Source of the DNA: Thermobacillus sp. ZCTH02-B1
GTDB lineage: Bacteria > Bacillota > Bacilli > Paenibacillales > Paenibacillaceae
Direction of reading: 5' to 3'
DNA: 64,000 bases
Assembly (NCBI RefSeq): GCF_002159085.1
Contig: NZ_LZRU01000030.1
Location: 1 to 64,000, forward strand
Under the pieces are notes generated by a model, which had not been told where the DNA came from, did not search any database, and was given only the letters and a program-made list of their open reading frames with translations. Of the stretch, positions 43,021 through 52,567 are shown in pieces (positions within the stretch are counted from its first letter, which is position 1; each line of letters starts with the position of its first letter). A program made the position numbers and the translations under genes.

Positions 43021-44496
43021 TCACCCCGCTCCATCGGACCTCCGCTCCGCCGTGCCGCCGGCCGTCCGGATCATCCCGCGCAGCGTCCGCACCGCTTCCC
43101 GGAGCTGGGGATCCTCCTCCACAAGCTTCGTCCGCAGCCGTTCCATCAGCTTGTACGCGGTCCGGCCGCTGATCGTGCCCGTCGGCGTCAGCCGCTCGTC
43201 GCGCTGGAATTGCTCGACCGCCGCGGCCGTCTGCTCGTCGTAGATGCCCTCGGGCTCTCCCGGATCATAGCCGATCGCCTCGAGCATCAGCTCCGCCGTC
43301 CGCACGTTCTGCCCGAGCGAGCCCACCTTCAGCACTTCATCCGTCGGCAGCGCCGGCAACGAGGCGTAGTCCGGCAAGGCGACCTCGACATCCGGCCGGA
43401 TGCCGGTATTGTGGATCTTCCCGCCGTTCGGCGTCAACCACTCCGATTCCGTCAGCTTCAGCACCGAGCCGTCCTTCAGCGGACGGAACGTCTGCACGAC
43501 GCCCTTGCCGAACGTCTTCATGCCGACGAGCTTCGCTCCCGCCGATTCGCGCAGCGCGGCGGCCAGCACCTCGGCCGAGCTCGCCGAACTCTCGTCGATG
43601 AGCACGGTGATCGGTTTGTCCCAGGGCACGCGCTGCGTCGAGGTGTAGGTCAGCCGCTTCCGGTCGTCCTTGTACACCACCTCGAGGATGACCCGGTCCT
43701 TCGGAATGAGCCGGCTGGCCACCTCGAGCGTCGAGCTGAGCAGCCCGCCCGGATTGGCGCGCAGATCGAGCAGGAGGCCTTCCATTCCCTGTTCCAGCAG
43801 CTCGTCGACCGCCTTCCCGAATTCCTTGCCCGTCCCTTCCGCAAAGCGCGTGATCTGCACCTTTCCGATGCCGCCCTCGAGCATCTCCGCGTGGACCGTC
43901 GTAACCGGAATCTTCGCCCGCTCCAGCGTCACGTCGAACGGTTCCGTCAGCCCGTCGCGGCGGATCGTGATCGTCACCTTCGTCCCCTCTTCACCGCGCG
44001 TCCGGCTCACGAGTTCCTGCATCGACTTGCCTCTCATCGACACGCCGTCGACGGCGACGATCACGTCCCCCTTGCGGATGCCGGCCTGCTCCGCCGGCGC
44101 CCCCTTGTAGGCCGACGTGACGACGAATTCGCCGTCCTCCACGTGGATCTCGACGCCGATCCCGACGATGTGGTCGTCGTACCGCTGCACATATTCCCTG
44201 CCCTCTTCGCCGGCGTAATAGGCCGAATAGGGGTCGCCGAGCGCCGCCGTCATCCCCTTGGCCGCCCCGTGGATCAATTCGGTCGAATCGGCGCCGTACA
44301 GATAGTCGCTCATGATTTTCCGGTATGTATAGTCGAGATTGGCAAAGGCGGGATCCTTCAGCATCGGATACCGCATCGTCATCCACCATTTCCCGAGCAG
44401 AAAACCGGACCCGCCGACCAACAGCAACATCGCGGACATCGCCAGCAGGGCCGCTCCCCGCCGCTTCCATCCCGAATCCGTACCCATGATCCGCAT
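43021..44496 (-). CDS. C-terminal processing protease (S41) with PDZ and peptidoglycan-binding domains
   Basis: The 491-residue product has an N-terminal anchor (GAALLAMSAMLLLVGGSGFLL), a PDZ domain (GVEIHVEDGEFVVTSAYKGA and AGIRKGDVIVAVDGVSM), and the S41 core with the catalytic Ser in IDESSASSAEVLA and Lys in GMKTFGKGVVQ. The C-terminal PG_binding_1 repeat has GYDPGEPEGIYDEQTAAAVE and QFQRDERLTPTG. This is the CtpA/CtpB type of Gram-positive bacteria, working outside the membrane. Start ATG 44496 was chosen over ATG 44487; both lie near GGAG. Confidence 0.92.
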   Translation of the reverse strand: MRIMGTDSGWKRRGAALLAMSAMLLLVGGSGFLLGKWWMTMRYPMLKDPAFANLDYTYRKIMSDYLYGADSTELIHGAAKGMTAALGDPYSAYYAGEEGREYVQRYDDHIVGIGVEIHVEDGEFVVTSAYKGAPAEQAGIRKGDVIVAVDGVSMRGKSMQELVSRTRGEEGTKVTITIRRDGLTEPFDVTLERAKIPVTTVHAEMLEGGIGKVQITRFAEGTGKEFGKAVDELLEQGMEGLLLDLRANPGGLLSSTLEVASRLIPKDRVILEVVYKDDRKRLTYTSTQRVPWDKPITVLIDESSASSAEVLAAALRESAGAKLVGMKTFGKGVVQTFRPLKDGSVLKLTESEWLTPNGGKIHNTGIRPDVEVALPDYASLPALPTDEVLKVGSLGQNVRTAELMLEAIGYDPGEPEGIYDEQTAAAVEQFQRDERLTPTGTISGRTAYKLMERLRTKLVEEDPQLREAVRTLRGMIRTAGGTAERRSDGAG

Positions 44497-44615
44497 CGCT
44501 CCGTTCACTCCAGTCGCATACTTCACGATACCGCATTCCGGACGAGGGTTCAAGCGATCACCGAATGGACATGATCCAGCATATGCGGCAAAGCGAAGGG
44601 ACAGAACAACGCTTG

Positions 44616-44645
44616 TTGCCGCCCCTGCCGGCGCTCTGCTACAAT
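44616..44645 (+). promoter_or_regulatory. Candidate sigma-A promoter of the HAD gene
   Basis: TTGCCG (44616-44621) and TACAAT (44640-44645) with an 18-bp spacer lie 62 bp before the HAD-family start. They are in the divergent gap with the ctp gene. Confidence 0.45.
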
Positions 44646-44706
44646 CGGTCTGACAGACACGGGCGCCGGACCGCGGCCGGCGCCCGGAGAAGGAGCGGAG
44701 GAAACC

Positions 44707-45513
44707 ATGTACCGACTGATCGCGATCGACATCGACGACACGCTGCTGACCGACGACGGGCGCATCACGGACGCGACGAAGGAAGCCCTCGCCGAAGCCG
44801 TGAAGCGCGGCGTCACGGTGACGCTCGCGACGGGCCGCATGTTCGCTTCGGCCCGGCAGATCGCGGAGCGCATCGGGCTGAACGTGCCGATCATCACCTA
44901 CCAGGGCGCGCTCGTCAAGACGCCGTTCGACGGCCGGGTGCTGTACGAACGGAACGTGCCGGCGGACGCCGCGCGCGAGATTCTCGCCTACTGCCGGCGG
45001 CACCGCCTCCACCTGCAACTCTACACGGAAGATGAATTGTATGCGGCCGAGGACAACGACAAGGTGCGCGAATACGCGGAGCGCTGCGCCGTCCCCTACC
45101 GGGTGGAGCCCGATTTCGAACGGCTCATCGCGCGCCCGCAGACCAAGATGCTCATCATCGACGACCCGGACCGGCTCGACCGGATCGCGGAGGAACTCAG
45201 GCCCGTCTACAAGGGCCGCGTCCATATCACGAAATCGAAGCCGAACTACCTCGAGTTCCTTCATCCCGAAGCGACGAAGGGACACGCCCTCGCGGCGCTC
45301 GCCCGCCATGTCGGCTGCGCGATGGAAGAGACCATCGCGATCGGCGACTCCTGGAACGACCGCGAGATGATCGAGGCGGCCGGCCTCGGCGTCGCGATGG
45401 GCAATGCGGTCGAGGCGTTGAAGAAGATCGCCCGGTTCGTCACGAAGACGAACAACGAAGACGGCGTCAAGCACGTGATCGACACCTTCATCCTGAACCC
45501 GCAGTCATCCTGA
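44707..45513 (+). CDS. Cof-type HAD-IIB sugar/nucleotide phosphatase
   Basis: The 268-residue protein has the HAD signatures: DIDDTLLTDDG (motif I, Asp8/Asp10), TGRMFASARQ (motif II), the Lys in ITKSKPNYLEFLHPEATKGH (motif III region) and IGDSWNDREMI (motif IV). The cap domain between ~85 and 190 is of the IIB (Cof) type. These enzymes hydrolyse sugar phosphates, flavin mononucleotide or related compounds; the substrate cannot be told from sequence. AAGGAGCGGAGG precedes the ATG. Confidence 0.92.
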   Translation: MYRLIAIDIDDTLLTDDGRITDATKEALAEAVKRGVTVTLATGRMFASARQIAERIGLNVPIITYQGALVKTPFDGRVLYERNVPADAAREILAYCRRHRLHLQLYTEDELYAAEDNDKVREYAERCAVPYRVEPDFERLIARPQTKMLIIDDPDRLDRIAEELRPVYKGRVHITKSKPNYLEFLHPEATKGHALAALARHVGCAMEETIAIGDSWNDREMIEAAGLGVAMGNAVEALKKIARFVTKTNNEDGVKHVIDTFILNPQSS

Positions 45514-45647
45514 AATTTCCTGCCGGGCGGCAATGTCTCCGCGGCGCGGACATCGAGTATAATGGAAGCAAAGCGGAGACGGCCGCCCTTTTTCACCCGT
45601 CTGAAGGAAAACGCTTACAATTACAATCCCACGCGGAGGTGCCGCCC

Positions 45648-46220
45648 ATGGTCAAATTCACGGTCGACGAGCGGACGGAACTGATGCCGATCGGGCCGGA
45701 GCGCGCGGACGAACTGTTCCGGCTCGTGGACGTCCACAGGGAGTGGCTGGCGCAATGGTTCGCCTGGCCGAAGGAGGTCCGGTCGCCCGCGGACGCGCTG
45801 GCGTTCATCCGGCGCCTGGACACGGATTGGAAAGAGGACCGGGCGCTCGGGCTCGGGCTGTTCATCGAAGGCCGGCTGATGGGCGTCATCGAGCTCAACG
45901 GCCTGGATTCACGGGACCGCTGCGGCCGCCTCGGATTCTGGCTCGCGCCGGCGGCCTGCGGGCGCGGCCGCGTGACCCGCGCCTGCGAACGACTTGCCGG
46001 CTGGGCGTTCGAGCAGGCCGGCCTGAACCGCCTCGAGATCCGCGCGGCCGTGGACAACATACGGGGGCGGGCCGTGGCGGAACGCCTGGGCTTCGGGCTC
46101 GAAGGCATCGCGCGGCAGGCGAAGCGGCTGGATGACCGCTACGCGGATACGGCCGTCTACGCGCTGCTCGCTTCCCAGTGGTTCGAAATGAAGCGACTGG
46201 CGAAACATATCGGATATTGA
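45648..46220 (+). CDS. GNAT N-acetyltransferase, RimJ/RimL-like
   Basis: The 190-residue product begins at ATG 45648, eight bases after GGAGG. The pattern ELMPIGPERADELFRLVDVH at the start, ELNGLDSRDRCGRLGFWLAP, the acetyl-CoA loop GRGRVTRACERLAGWAF and NIRGRAVAERLGFGLEG are those of RimL-type acetyltransferases. They acetylate the N-terminus of ribosomal proteins or small amines. The acceptor here is unknown. TATAAT at 45558-45563 is a possible -10. Confidence 0.88.
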   Translation: MVKFTVDERTELMPIGPERADELFRLVDVHREWLAQWFAWPKEVRSPADALAFIRRLDTDWKEDRALGLGLFIEGRLMGVIELNGLDSRDRCGRLGFWLAPAACGRGRVTRACERLAGWAFEQAGLNRLEIRAAVDNIRGRAVAERLGFGLEGIARQAKRLDDRYADTAVYALLASQWFEMKRLAKHIGY

Positions 46221-46245
46221 CGGAAAAAAATAGCGAAACTTTTCC

Positions 46246-46274
46246 ATCCCGACAGTCGTCTATACTGTCGGGAT
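46246..46274. promoter_or_regulatory. Perfect 11-bp dyad before tagO
   Basis: ATCCCGACAGT (46246-46256) and ACTGTCGGGAT (46264-46274) are exact inverse copies with a 7-nt centre. TATACT (46261-46266), a -10-like hexamer, lies across the dyad. It begins 26 bp after the GNAT stop and ends 29 bp before tagO, so it can be a terminator (TAATTT follows) or an operator over a tagO promoter. Confidence 0.55.
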
Positions 46275-46302
46275 TAATTTGGGACGGAGATGATTCTGCG
46301 TC

Positions 46303-47262
46303 GTGCTCTACATCCTCGCATTCCTGATATCGTTCGCCATCGTCTATTTTCTGATCCCGCCCCTCGCCCGCCTCGCGTTCCGTCTCGATTTCGTGGACAA
46401 GCCGCGGGAGGGGGTGGAGCGGAAGCTGCACCGCGAACCGATTCCGCTCACCGCAAGCTACGCGATTTATCTCGGCTTCGCCGCCGCCTGGCTGCTCATG
46501 TCCGGCTGGAACGGCTACGAGACGCTGGCCATCCTCGCCGGCGGGGCGCTTCTGCTTGTCATCGGCACCGTCGACGACTGGTACAAGTCCCACGGCCGCG
46601 ATTTCCCGCCGCTGCCGAAGGCGCTCGTCCAGATGGCCGCCGCCGTCGTCGTGTACCTGTCGGGCATTCAGTTCACCGGCTTCTACAATCCGCTGATCGA
46701 GAAATACGTGCTGCTGCCCGAGTGGCTGCAGTTCGTGCTGACGATCCTGTGGATCTTCGGCGTCACGACGGTCATCAACTTCTCGGACGGCATGGACGGG
46801 CTGGCCGGCGCGCTGACCGCCATCTCGTCCGGCACGCTGTTCATCGTCGCGCTCGTGAAGGGGCAGGAACCGTCGGCGATGATGGCGATCATCCTGCTGG
46901 CCGCGGCGATCGCCTACCTGAAATACAACAAGCCGCCGGCGAAAATCTTCATGGGAGACGCCGGCGCGACGTTCCTCGGCTTCATCCTGTCCGTCATCGC
47001 GCTCGACGGCGTGTTCAAGCAGGCGACGCTGCTGTCGCTGTTCATCCCGATTCTCGCGCTGGGCGTGCCGATCTTCGACAATCTGTTCGTCGTGTTCAAG
47101 CGCCTGATGCAAGGCAAGCCGATCTATCAGGCGGACGCGAGCCAGGTGCACTACCGGCTGCTCCGGGCCGGCTACAACAACCGGCAGGCGCTGGTCCTGC
47201 TCAGCCTCGTGAGCCTCTGCCTGGGCCTGTCGTCGATCATCCTGCTGCTCGTCGAAGCCTGA
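46303..47262 (+). CDS. tagO: Undecaprenyl-phosphate N-acetylglucosaminyl 1-phosphate transferase
   Basis: The 319-residue membrane enzyme of the MraY/WecA family moves GlcNAc-1-P to undecaprenyl phosphate, the first step of wall teichoic acid and other wall glycopolymers. About ten hydrophobic helices are present. The catalytic Asp motifs are GTVDDWYK (~87-94), NFSDGMDGLAG (~157) and MGDAGATFLGF. Start GTG 46303 follows GGAG at a long distance. The nearby yigZ gene fits Bacillus, where yvyE and tagO are neighbours. Confidence 0.93.
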   Translation: MLYILAFLISFAIVYFLIPPLARLAFRLDFVDKPREGVERKLHREPIPLTASYAIYLGFAAAWLLMSGWNGYETLAILAGGALLLVIGTVDDWYKSHGRDFPPLPKALVQMAAAVVVYLSGIQFTGFYNPLIEKYVLLPEWLQFVLTILWIFGVTTVINFSDGMDGLAGALTAISSGTLFIVALVKGQEPSAMMAIILLAAAIAYLKYNKPPAKIFMGDAGATFLGFILSVIALDGVFKQATLLSLFIPILALGVPIFDNLFVVFKRLMQGKPIYQADASQVHYRLLRAGYNNRQALVLLSLVSLCLGLSSIILLLVEA

Positions 47263-47280
47263 ATTCCGCCCACGCACGGA

Positions 47281-47340
47281 AAAAGGCTGTTTCCGCCCTC
47301 CGGCGCCTCCCGCGCCGGGAGCTTGCGGAAACAGCCTTTT
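47281..47340 (+). terminator. Rho-independent terminator of tagO
   Basis: AAAAGGCTGTTTCCGC (47281-47296) and GCGGAAACAGCCTTTT (47325-47340) form a perfect 16-bp outer stem; the interior (CGGCGC / GCGCCG) can pair too. The stem ends in TTTTCG. It begins 18 bp after the tagO stop. Confidence 0.92.
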
Positions 47341-47475
47341 CGTTCGCGCGCATCCTTCCGCCCGTCCGGCGTTATGAGGCGCGCACCCTGAACCGCATGT
47401 TCGGCGTGATGGCTGCGCTTCACCGTCCTCGACAGCGGCCTGCCGTCCTTCCATCCGTGCGCATCCCCTGTCCGT

Positions 47476-47841
47476 TCAGCGGTACGACCGCGCTCCCTGC
47501 GCCGCCTCCGACCATACGAATCCGAAGTACAGCGCGATCGCGCCGACGATGAAATGCAGCGCGTTGTCGGCGAGGCCGACGTGCATCAGGCCGAACAGGT
47601 CGCCGGTGAACACGCCGAGCACGGCCAGCAGCAGATAGAAGACGCCGACGACCTGCGAATAGCGATAGGCATACCCCTCGCCGAACGCGGCCGCGAGTCC
47701 GAGCAGCCCGACGATCAGGTGAATGACGTTGTGCGCCCCGCCCAGATGGAACAGGCCGAACCCGTTCGGATCGATGTAACCGTACACGCCGAGCAGCAGA
47801 AAGACCAGCCCGGTAACCGCCGCGAACCGCCTGACCGCCAT
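47476..47841 (-). CDS. DUF4383-type small membrane protein
   Basis: The 121-residue product has four hydrophobic segments with repeated family motifs: FHLGGAHNVIHLIVGLLGLA and its mirror MHVGLADNALHFIVGAIALY, together with PNGFGLF and DLFGLM. The His/Asn pairs inside the helices are conserved in DUF4383 proteins. The function is unknown. It is transcribed alone, with tagO convergent. Confidence 0.82.
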   Translation of the reverse strand: MAVRRFAAVTGLVFLLLGVYGYIDPNGFGLFHLGGAHNVIHLIVGLLGLAAAFGEGYAYRYSQVVGVFYLLLAVLGVFTGDLFGLMHVGLADNALHFIVGAIALYFGFVWSEAAQGARSYR

Positions 47842-47911
47842 CCCGCATCCCTCCCCGTCCCCTTGGGAATCTCCCTAAGAACACTATGCGGGGACGGGGG
47901 GAAACATGCCT

Positions 47912-47937
47912 CGGGCGGCCTTGCTTCAGGCCGCCCG
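47912..47937 (-). terminator. Hairpin after yigZ
   Basis: CGGGCGGCC (47912-47920) pairs with GGCCGCCCG (47929-47937). On the minus strand it is followed by GAGGCATGTTTCC. It lies 18 bp beyond the yigZ stop; the U tract is weak. Confidence 0.6.
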
Positions 47938-47955
47938 CCATCTTCGTGCCAGCGA

Positions 47956-48582
47956 TCAGAAATCGTAATATTCGGCTTCGCCGGCCGTGATCGTCGCGCG
48001 CCCCTGCGTCAGGTCGGTCATCCACGCGATGAACCGGTCCGCCTCGCCGACCTCGGGCAGGCAGACGATCGTGACGCGGTCCGTGAACACCGTGTCGCCG
48101 ACGGGCCAGCCGCGGTTGCGCAGCTCGTTCTCGATCTTGCCGTACCAGGTGTAGTCGGCTTCGACCGAGACCTTGCGCCGCAGCACCCGCTCGATCGGCT
48201 CCGACGCCTCGATCGCCTGCACGGCGCCCTCGGTGTAGGCGCGGATCAGTCCGCCGGCGCCGAGCAGGATGCCGCCGAAATAGCGCGTGACGACGATGGC
48301 CGTGTACTTCAGCTGCTGCGCCTTGATGACCTCGAGGATCGGCCGGCCGGCCGTGCCGCTCGGCTCGCCGTCGTCGGACGACTTCTGGATCTCGTCCCGG
48401 TCGCCGATCACGTAGGCGTAGCAGTTGTGCGTCGCGTCCCAATGTTTCTTGCGGATCGATTCGATGAAGGCGATCGCCTCGTCCTCGGTCGTTACCGGTT
48501 TGCCGTATCCGATGAACCTGGATTTCTTGATGACGATCTCGCGCGCGCCCTCGCGACGGAGCGTCCGGTAACGCGTCAGCAC
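47956..48582 (-). CDS. YigZ/YvyE family protein (UPF0029, IMPACT N-terminal fold)
   Basis: The 208-residue protein has the Impact_N domain with KSRFIGYGKPV, ATHNCYAYVIG, KSSDDGEPSGTAGRPILEVI and TRYFGGILLGAGGLIRAY. A C-terminal DUF1949 domain with an EF-G domain V-like fold runs from ~140. E. coli YigZ and Bacillus YvyE belong here; a role in translation or stress control is suspected, not shown. It follows pgi by 14 bp on the same strand, so the two form an operon. Confidence 0.9.
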   Translation of the reverse strand: MLTRYRTLRREGAREIVIKKSRFIGYGKPVTTEDEAIAFIESIRKKHWDATHNCYAYVIGDRDEIQKSSDDGEPSGTAGRPILEVIKAQQLKYTAIVVTRYFGGILLGAGGLIRAYTEGAVQAIEASEPIERVLRRKVSVEADYTWYGKIENELRNRGWPVGDTVFTDRVTIVCLPEVGEADRFIAWMTDLTQGRATITAGEAEYYDF

Positions 48583-48596
48583 CTTGCGATCCCCGC

Positions 48597-49946
48597 TTAC
48601 AGCCGCGCTTCGAGGGCCGCCTTCTCCTTCTCGTAGCCCGGCTTGCCCAGCAGCGCGAACATGTTCTTCTTGTAGGCCTCGACGCCCGGCTGGTCAAACG
48701 GATTGACGCCGAGCAGATAACCGCTGACGCCGCACGCTTTCTCGAAGAAGTAGACCAGATACCCGAACGTGTACGGCGTCATGTCGCGGATCGTCACGAC
48801 CAGGTTGGGCACGCCGCCGTCGGTGTGGGCGAGCAGCGTTCCCTCGAACGCCTTTTTGTTCACGAAGTCCATCGTCTTGCCGGCAAGGAAGTTCAGGCCG
48901 TCCAGATTCTCCGGATCCTCGTGGATCGTGATATGCTCGGGCACCTCCGCCACCTGGATGACCGTCTCGAACAGGTTGCGCGTGCCCTCCTGGATGAACT
49001 GGCCCATCGAGTGCAGATCCGTCGAGAAATCGACCGACGCCGGGTAAATGCCCTTGTGGTCCTTGCCCTCGCTCTCGCCGAACAGCTGCTTCCACCATTC
49101 GGCGAAATAGTGCAGGTTCGGCTCGTAATTGACGAGAATCTCCGTCGTCTTGCCCTTGCGGTACAGGATGTTGCGAACGGCCGCGTATTGGTACGCGCCG
49201 TTCTCGGCCAGGTTCGGGTTCGCGTATTCGCGCATCGCGTCCGCGGCGCCCTGCATCATCGCGTCGATGTCGATGCCCGCAACGGCGATCGGCAGGAGGC
49301 CGACCGCGGTCAGCACGGAGTAGCGGCCGCCGACGTCGTCCGGAATGACGAACGTCTCGTAGCCTTCCGCCTCCGCCAGTTTCCGGAGCGCGCCCTTCGA
49401 CCGGTCGGTCGTCGCGTAGATGCGCTTCCGCGCCTCTTCCTTGCCGTACTTCTGCTCCAGCTTCTCGCGGAAAATGCGGAACGCGATGGCCGGCTCGGTC
49501 GTCGTGCCGCTTTTCGAGATGACGTTGATCGACCAGTCCTTGCCTTCAAGCAGCTCCAGCAGGTGGGCGACGTAGGTCGAGCTGATGTTGTTGCCCGCGA
49601 ACAGCACGAGCGGACCCTGGCGCTTCCCGGCGGGCAGCAGATTGTAGAACGAGTGCGACAGCATCTCGATCGCGGCCCGCGCGCCGAGATACGAACCGCC
49701 GATGCCGATCACGACGAGCGCGTCGGACGTTTCCCGGATGCGCGCCGCGGCCGCCTTGATCCGCGCGAATTCCTCCCGGTCGTATTCGGCCGGCAGGTTG
49801 ATCCAGCCCAGAAAATCGCTTCCCGCGCCGGTCCCGTTGTGGAGCTGTTCGTGCGCCAGCCGGACGGGTCCCGCGAGATAGTCGATCTCATGTTGTCCGA
49901 TGAACGGCAGCGCTTTCGAATAATCGAAGGTTACGGCTTTCGACAT
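48597..49946 (-). CDS. pgi: Glucose-6-phosphate isomerase
   Basis: The 449-residue enzyme interconverts glucose-6-phosphate and fructose-6-phosphate. The phosphate site lies in [18 protein letters not shown] and [32 protein letters not shown] and [15 protein letters not shown] are family blocks. The length is that of the shorter Gram-positive type. ATG 49946 follows GGGAGGAAACA. Confidence 0.95.
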   Translation of the reverse strand: MSKAVTFDYSKALPFIGQHEIDYLAGPVRLAHEQLHNGTGAGSDFLGWINLPAEYDREEFARIKAAAARIRETSDALVVIGIGGSYLGARAAIEMLSHSFYNLLPAGKRQGPLVLFAGNNISSTYVAHLLELLEGKDWSINVISKSGTTTEPAIAFRIFREKLEQKYGKEEARKRIYATTDRSKGALRKLAEAEGYETFVIPDDVGGRYSVLTAVGLLPIAVAGIDIDAMMQGAADAMREYANPNLAENGAYQYAAVRNILYRKGKTTEILVNYEPNLHYFAEWWKQLFGESEGKDHKGIYPASVDFSTDLHSMGQFIQEGTRNLFETVIQVAEVPEHITIHEDPENLDGLNFLAGKTMDFVNKKAFEGTLLAHTDGGVPNLVVTIRDMTPYTFGYLVYFFEKACGVSGYLLGVNPFDQPGVEAYKKNMFALLGKPGYEKEKAALEARL

Positions 49947-50475
49947 TTCCTGTTTCCTCCCGAATGGACATCTGGTGAGCGGCTTCCTGCCGCCGACCTG
50001 CTGCAAGTCCCCGCGACAAAAACCCAACCTTTAGCATACCGGATTCCACATCCGAACACAAGGAAATCGGTCACGCCGGCACATTGCGTTTTTTCACCGG
50101 GTGATCAATGCGGTTTATATCCGGGGGCCCGACCGGTTGCGGTACAATGGCGACAATCGGAAGCCGGCCCCGCGCATCTGCGGAAGCAGCCGAGACGTAC
50201 GTCAACAGCCGCCGCCGGTGAACCGGGCGATACCCGTGCCGTCATCTCCCGCAAGCAACAAAGCCCCGCGTTGCGCGGGGCCGCGTGTTGGTGGTCTGTC
50301 GGACGCCCGGTTCAAAGCCGCGCCTTCGCCCCGGCGGGACCGGCCGCAAAGCCGTGTCCCCGGGCAAGCCGGTTCGAACCCGCGGCCCGATCGGCGGTCC
50401 GGTTTCGAGCGGCCGGCGGACGAAGCCGCTTCCCCCTCCGCTCCCGCCCGGATCCGCTTCCGGCCGCATCCGCCG
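49947..50475. other. Intergenic region between purU and pgi
   Basis: This 529-bp gap holds the purU terminator at 50258-50281. The rest has a TACAAT -10-like hexamer on the plus strand at 50143-50148 without a following gene. No small gene with a ribosome-binding site was found. Confidence 0.4.
50258..50281 (-). terminator. Terminator of the nfo-purU side
   Basis: GCCCCGCG (50263-50270) pairs with CGCGGGGC (50274-50281) around a 3-nt loop. On the minus strand it is followed by TTTGTTGC. It lies ~195 bp after the purU stop. Confidence 0.7.
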
Positions 50476-51375
50476 TCAGTTGAACACGACCGTCTTGTTC
50501 TGGTACACGATGATGCGGTCCTCGAGGTGCCATTTCACCGCGCGGGCGAGCACGGTGCGCTCGATGTTCCGCCCGATCCGCTTCAGGCTCGCGACGTCGT
50601 CGCGGTGCGACACCCGCTGCACATCCTGTTCGATGATCGGGCCGCCGTCGAGCTCCTCCGTCACATAGTGGGCCGTCGCGCCGATGATTTTTACCCCGCG
50701 TTCATACGCCTGGTGGTACGGCTTGCTGCCGACGAACGCCGGCAGGAACGAATGGTGGATGTTGATGATCCGGTTCGGGAAAAACTCGATGAACCGCGGC
50801 GAGAGGATCTGCATGTACCGCGCGAGCACGATCAGATCGACCTTGCCCTCGTGCACCTTCTCGAGCTGCTGCCGCTCGGCTTCGGCCTTCGTCTCCGGCG
50901 TCACCGGAATATGGTGGTACGGAATGCCGAACGATTCGACGAGCTCGCGCATGTCCGGATGGTTGCTGATCACCATCGCGATCTCGGCGTCCAAATCGCC
51001 CGCCTGCCACTGCCAGAGCAGCTCCAGCAGGCAGTGGTCCTCCTTCGAGACGAAGATCGCGATCCGCTTCTTCCGGCTGGCGCGGAAAATGTGCCATTTC
51101 ATCTGGAACCGGTCGGCGACGCGGATGAAGTCTTCCTGCAGCTTCGGCAGCTCCTGGTCGAGATCCCGGAGGTCGAATTCGATGCGCATGAAGAACATGC
51201 CGCCTTCCGGATCGATCGAATACTGGTCCAACGACACGATGTTCGCGCCCTGCTCGTACAGGAACTGCGACACGGCCGCGACGATGCCGGGACGGTCCGG
51301 ACACGAGATCAGCATGCGCGCCCGGTTGGCGCTTCGCTGGATCGGATGTTGTGGCTGGTAGACGTTACGCTGCAT
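50476..51375 (-). CDS. purU: Formyltetrahydrofolate deformylase
   Basis: The 299-residue enzyme hydrolyses 10-formyl-THF to THF and formate, balancing one-carbon pools. An N-terminal ACT domain (RMLISCPDRPGIVAAVSQFL, ~20-95) is followed by a formyltransferase domain with the catalytic Asn-His-Asp set in INIHHSFLPAFVG and HYVTEELDGGPIIEQD. The start is placed at 51375; the first ~18 residues are variable in the family. nfo lies 61 bp upstream on the same strand. Confidence 0.93.
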   Translation of the reverse strand: MQRNVYQPQHPIQRSANRARMLISCPDRPGIVAAVSQFLYEQGANIVSLDQYSIDPEGGMFFMRIEFDLRDLDQELPKLQEDFIRVADRFQMKWHIFRASRKKRIAIFVSKEDHCLLELLWQWQAGDLDAEIAMVISNHPDMRELVESFGIPYHHIPVTPETKAEAERQQLEKVHEGKVDLIVLARYMQILSPRFIEFFPNRIINIHHSFLPAFVGSKPYHQAYERGVKIIGATAHYVTEELDGGPIIEQDVQRVSHRDDVASLKRIGRNIERTVLARAVKWHLEDRIIVYQNKTVVFN

Positions 51376-51436
51376 GGCTGTTACATCCTTCCGTTCATTG
51401 GGATCATGATGCCGGGGTGGAGAGGTGCTCGGGCGA

Positions 51437-52567
51437 TCACGCTTCCTTCAGCAACCGCTTGCCGGCGAACCAGGCCGTCAGCCGGTGGTTGACCGCTTCC
51501 TCCGACAGATGTTCGGGCAGCACCTTGCGCTCGATCACGAGATCGTAGAGCCGGTCCATCGGCTCGCGCGGATCGGCTTTCTTCGCCTTCGCGTCGCTCT
51601 TCAGCGACTCCCAGACCGAGAGCACGTACGTCCGCCCGTCGATTTCCTCTTTGTCGAAGAAATGGTGCAGGCGCTCCACATGCTCGAGGAACTCCTCGCC
51701 GAAGCGTTCCTTCACGTCGCCGCGCAGCAGCGCGATCTCGGCTTCGTACATCGGCCGGGACGTCTTGTTGTCCTTGCCGATCCACGGCGTCTCGAGGATG
51801 AACGGCCGTCCCTTGAGCAGCTCGTGATCGACGACCCGCTTGATCGCCTCGAAGCCGATGTAGCCCGAGCCGATGGGCGCGTGCCGGTCCTTCGCCGCGC
51901 CGCGCGGATTCTTCGAATCGTTGATATGGACGACGGCGACGCGGTCGAGCCCGACGATCCGGTCGATTTCGCGCAGCACGCCGTCGAGATCGTGGACGAT
52001 GTCATAACCCGCATCGTGCATGTGGCACGTATCCAGGCAGACCGATATCCGGTCGTTGTCCTTCACCTTGTCGATGATCGCGGCGATCTCCTCGAACGTG
52101 CGGCCGATCTCGGTTCCCTTGCCGGCCATCGTCTCGAGGGCGATCTTCACGTCCATCCCTTCCGTGCCGGCCAGCACCTCGTTCAGGCCCTCCGCGATCC
52201 GGGCGATGCCGTACGCCGGATCCTTGTCCGTATACGCGCCCGGGTGCAGCACGATGTGGCCGACGCCGATCGCGTGCGTGCGGCGGATCTCCTCCTGCAG
52301 GAAGCGCACGGCCAGCTCGAACGTGTCCTTCTTGTACGAGCCGAGATTGATGATGTAAGGCGCATGCACGACGATCTCGTCGATGCCGTGCTCCTTCATC
52401 ATCGCCTTGCCTTCCTCGATGTACAACTCTTCAATCGGCTTCCGCTTCGTGTTCTGCGGCGCGCCCGTATAGATCATGAACGAACTGGAGCCGTACGACA
52501 CCGCTTCTTCCGTTGCCGTCACGAGCCCCTTGTCCGAAAACGACACATGCGAACCGATCTTGAGCAA
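51437..52567 (-). CDS. nfo: Endonuclease IV (AP endonuclease) with C-terminal extension
   Basis: From TTG 52567 (GGGAGG seven bases upstream) the product is 376 residues. The TIM-barrel AP-endonuclease core (~1-285) shows the zinc ligands in [44 protein letters not shown] and [13 protein letters not shown]. It cuts the backbone 5' of abasic sites. The usual length is ~280-300. An extra ~85 residues follow the core ([20 protein letters not shown] and [16 protein letters not shown]), a helical basic region not found in E. coli Nfo. Confidence 0.92.
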   Translation of the reverse strand: MLKIGSHVSFSDKGLVTATEEAVSYGSSSFMIYTGAPQNTKRKPIEELYIEEGKAMMKEHGIDEIVVHAPYIINLGSYKKDTFELAVRFLQEEIRRTHAIGVGHIVLHPGAYTDKDPAYGIARIAEGLNEVLAGTEGMDVKIALETMAGKGTEIGRTFEEIAAIIDKVKDNDRISVCLDTCHMHDAGYDIVHDLDGVLREIDRIVGLDRVAVVHINDSKNPRGAAKDRHAPIGSGYIGFEAIKRVVDHELLKGRPFILETPWIGKDNKTSRPMYEAEIALLRGDVKERFGEEFLEHVERLHHFFDKEEIDGRTYVLSVWESLKSDAKAKKADPREPMDRLYDLVIERKVLPEHLSEEAVNHRLTAWFAGKRLLKEA

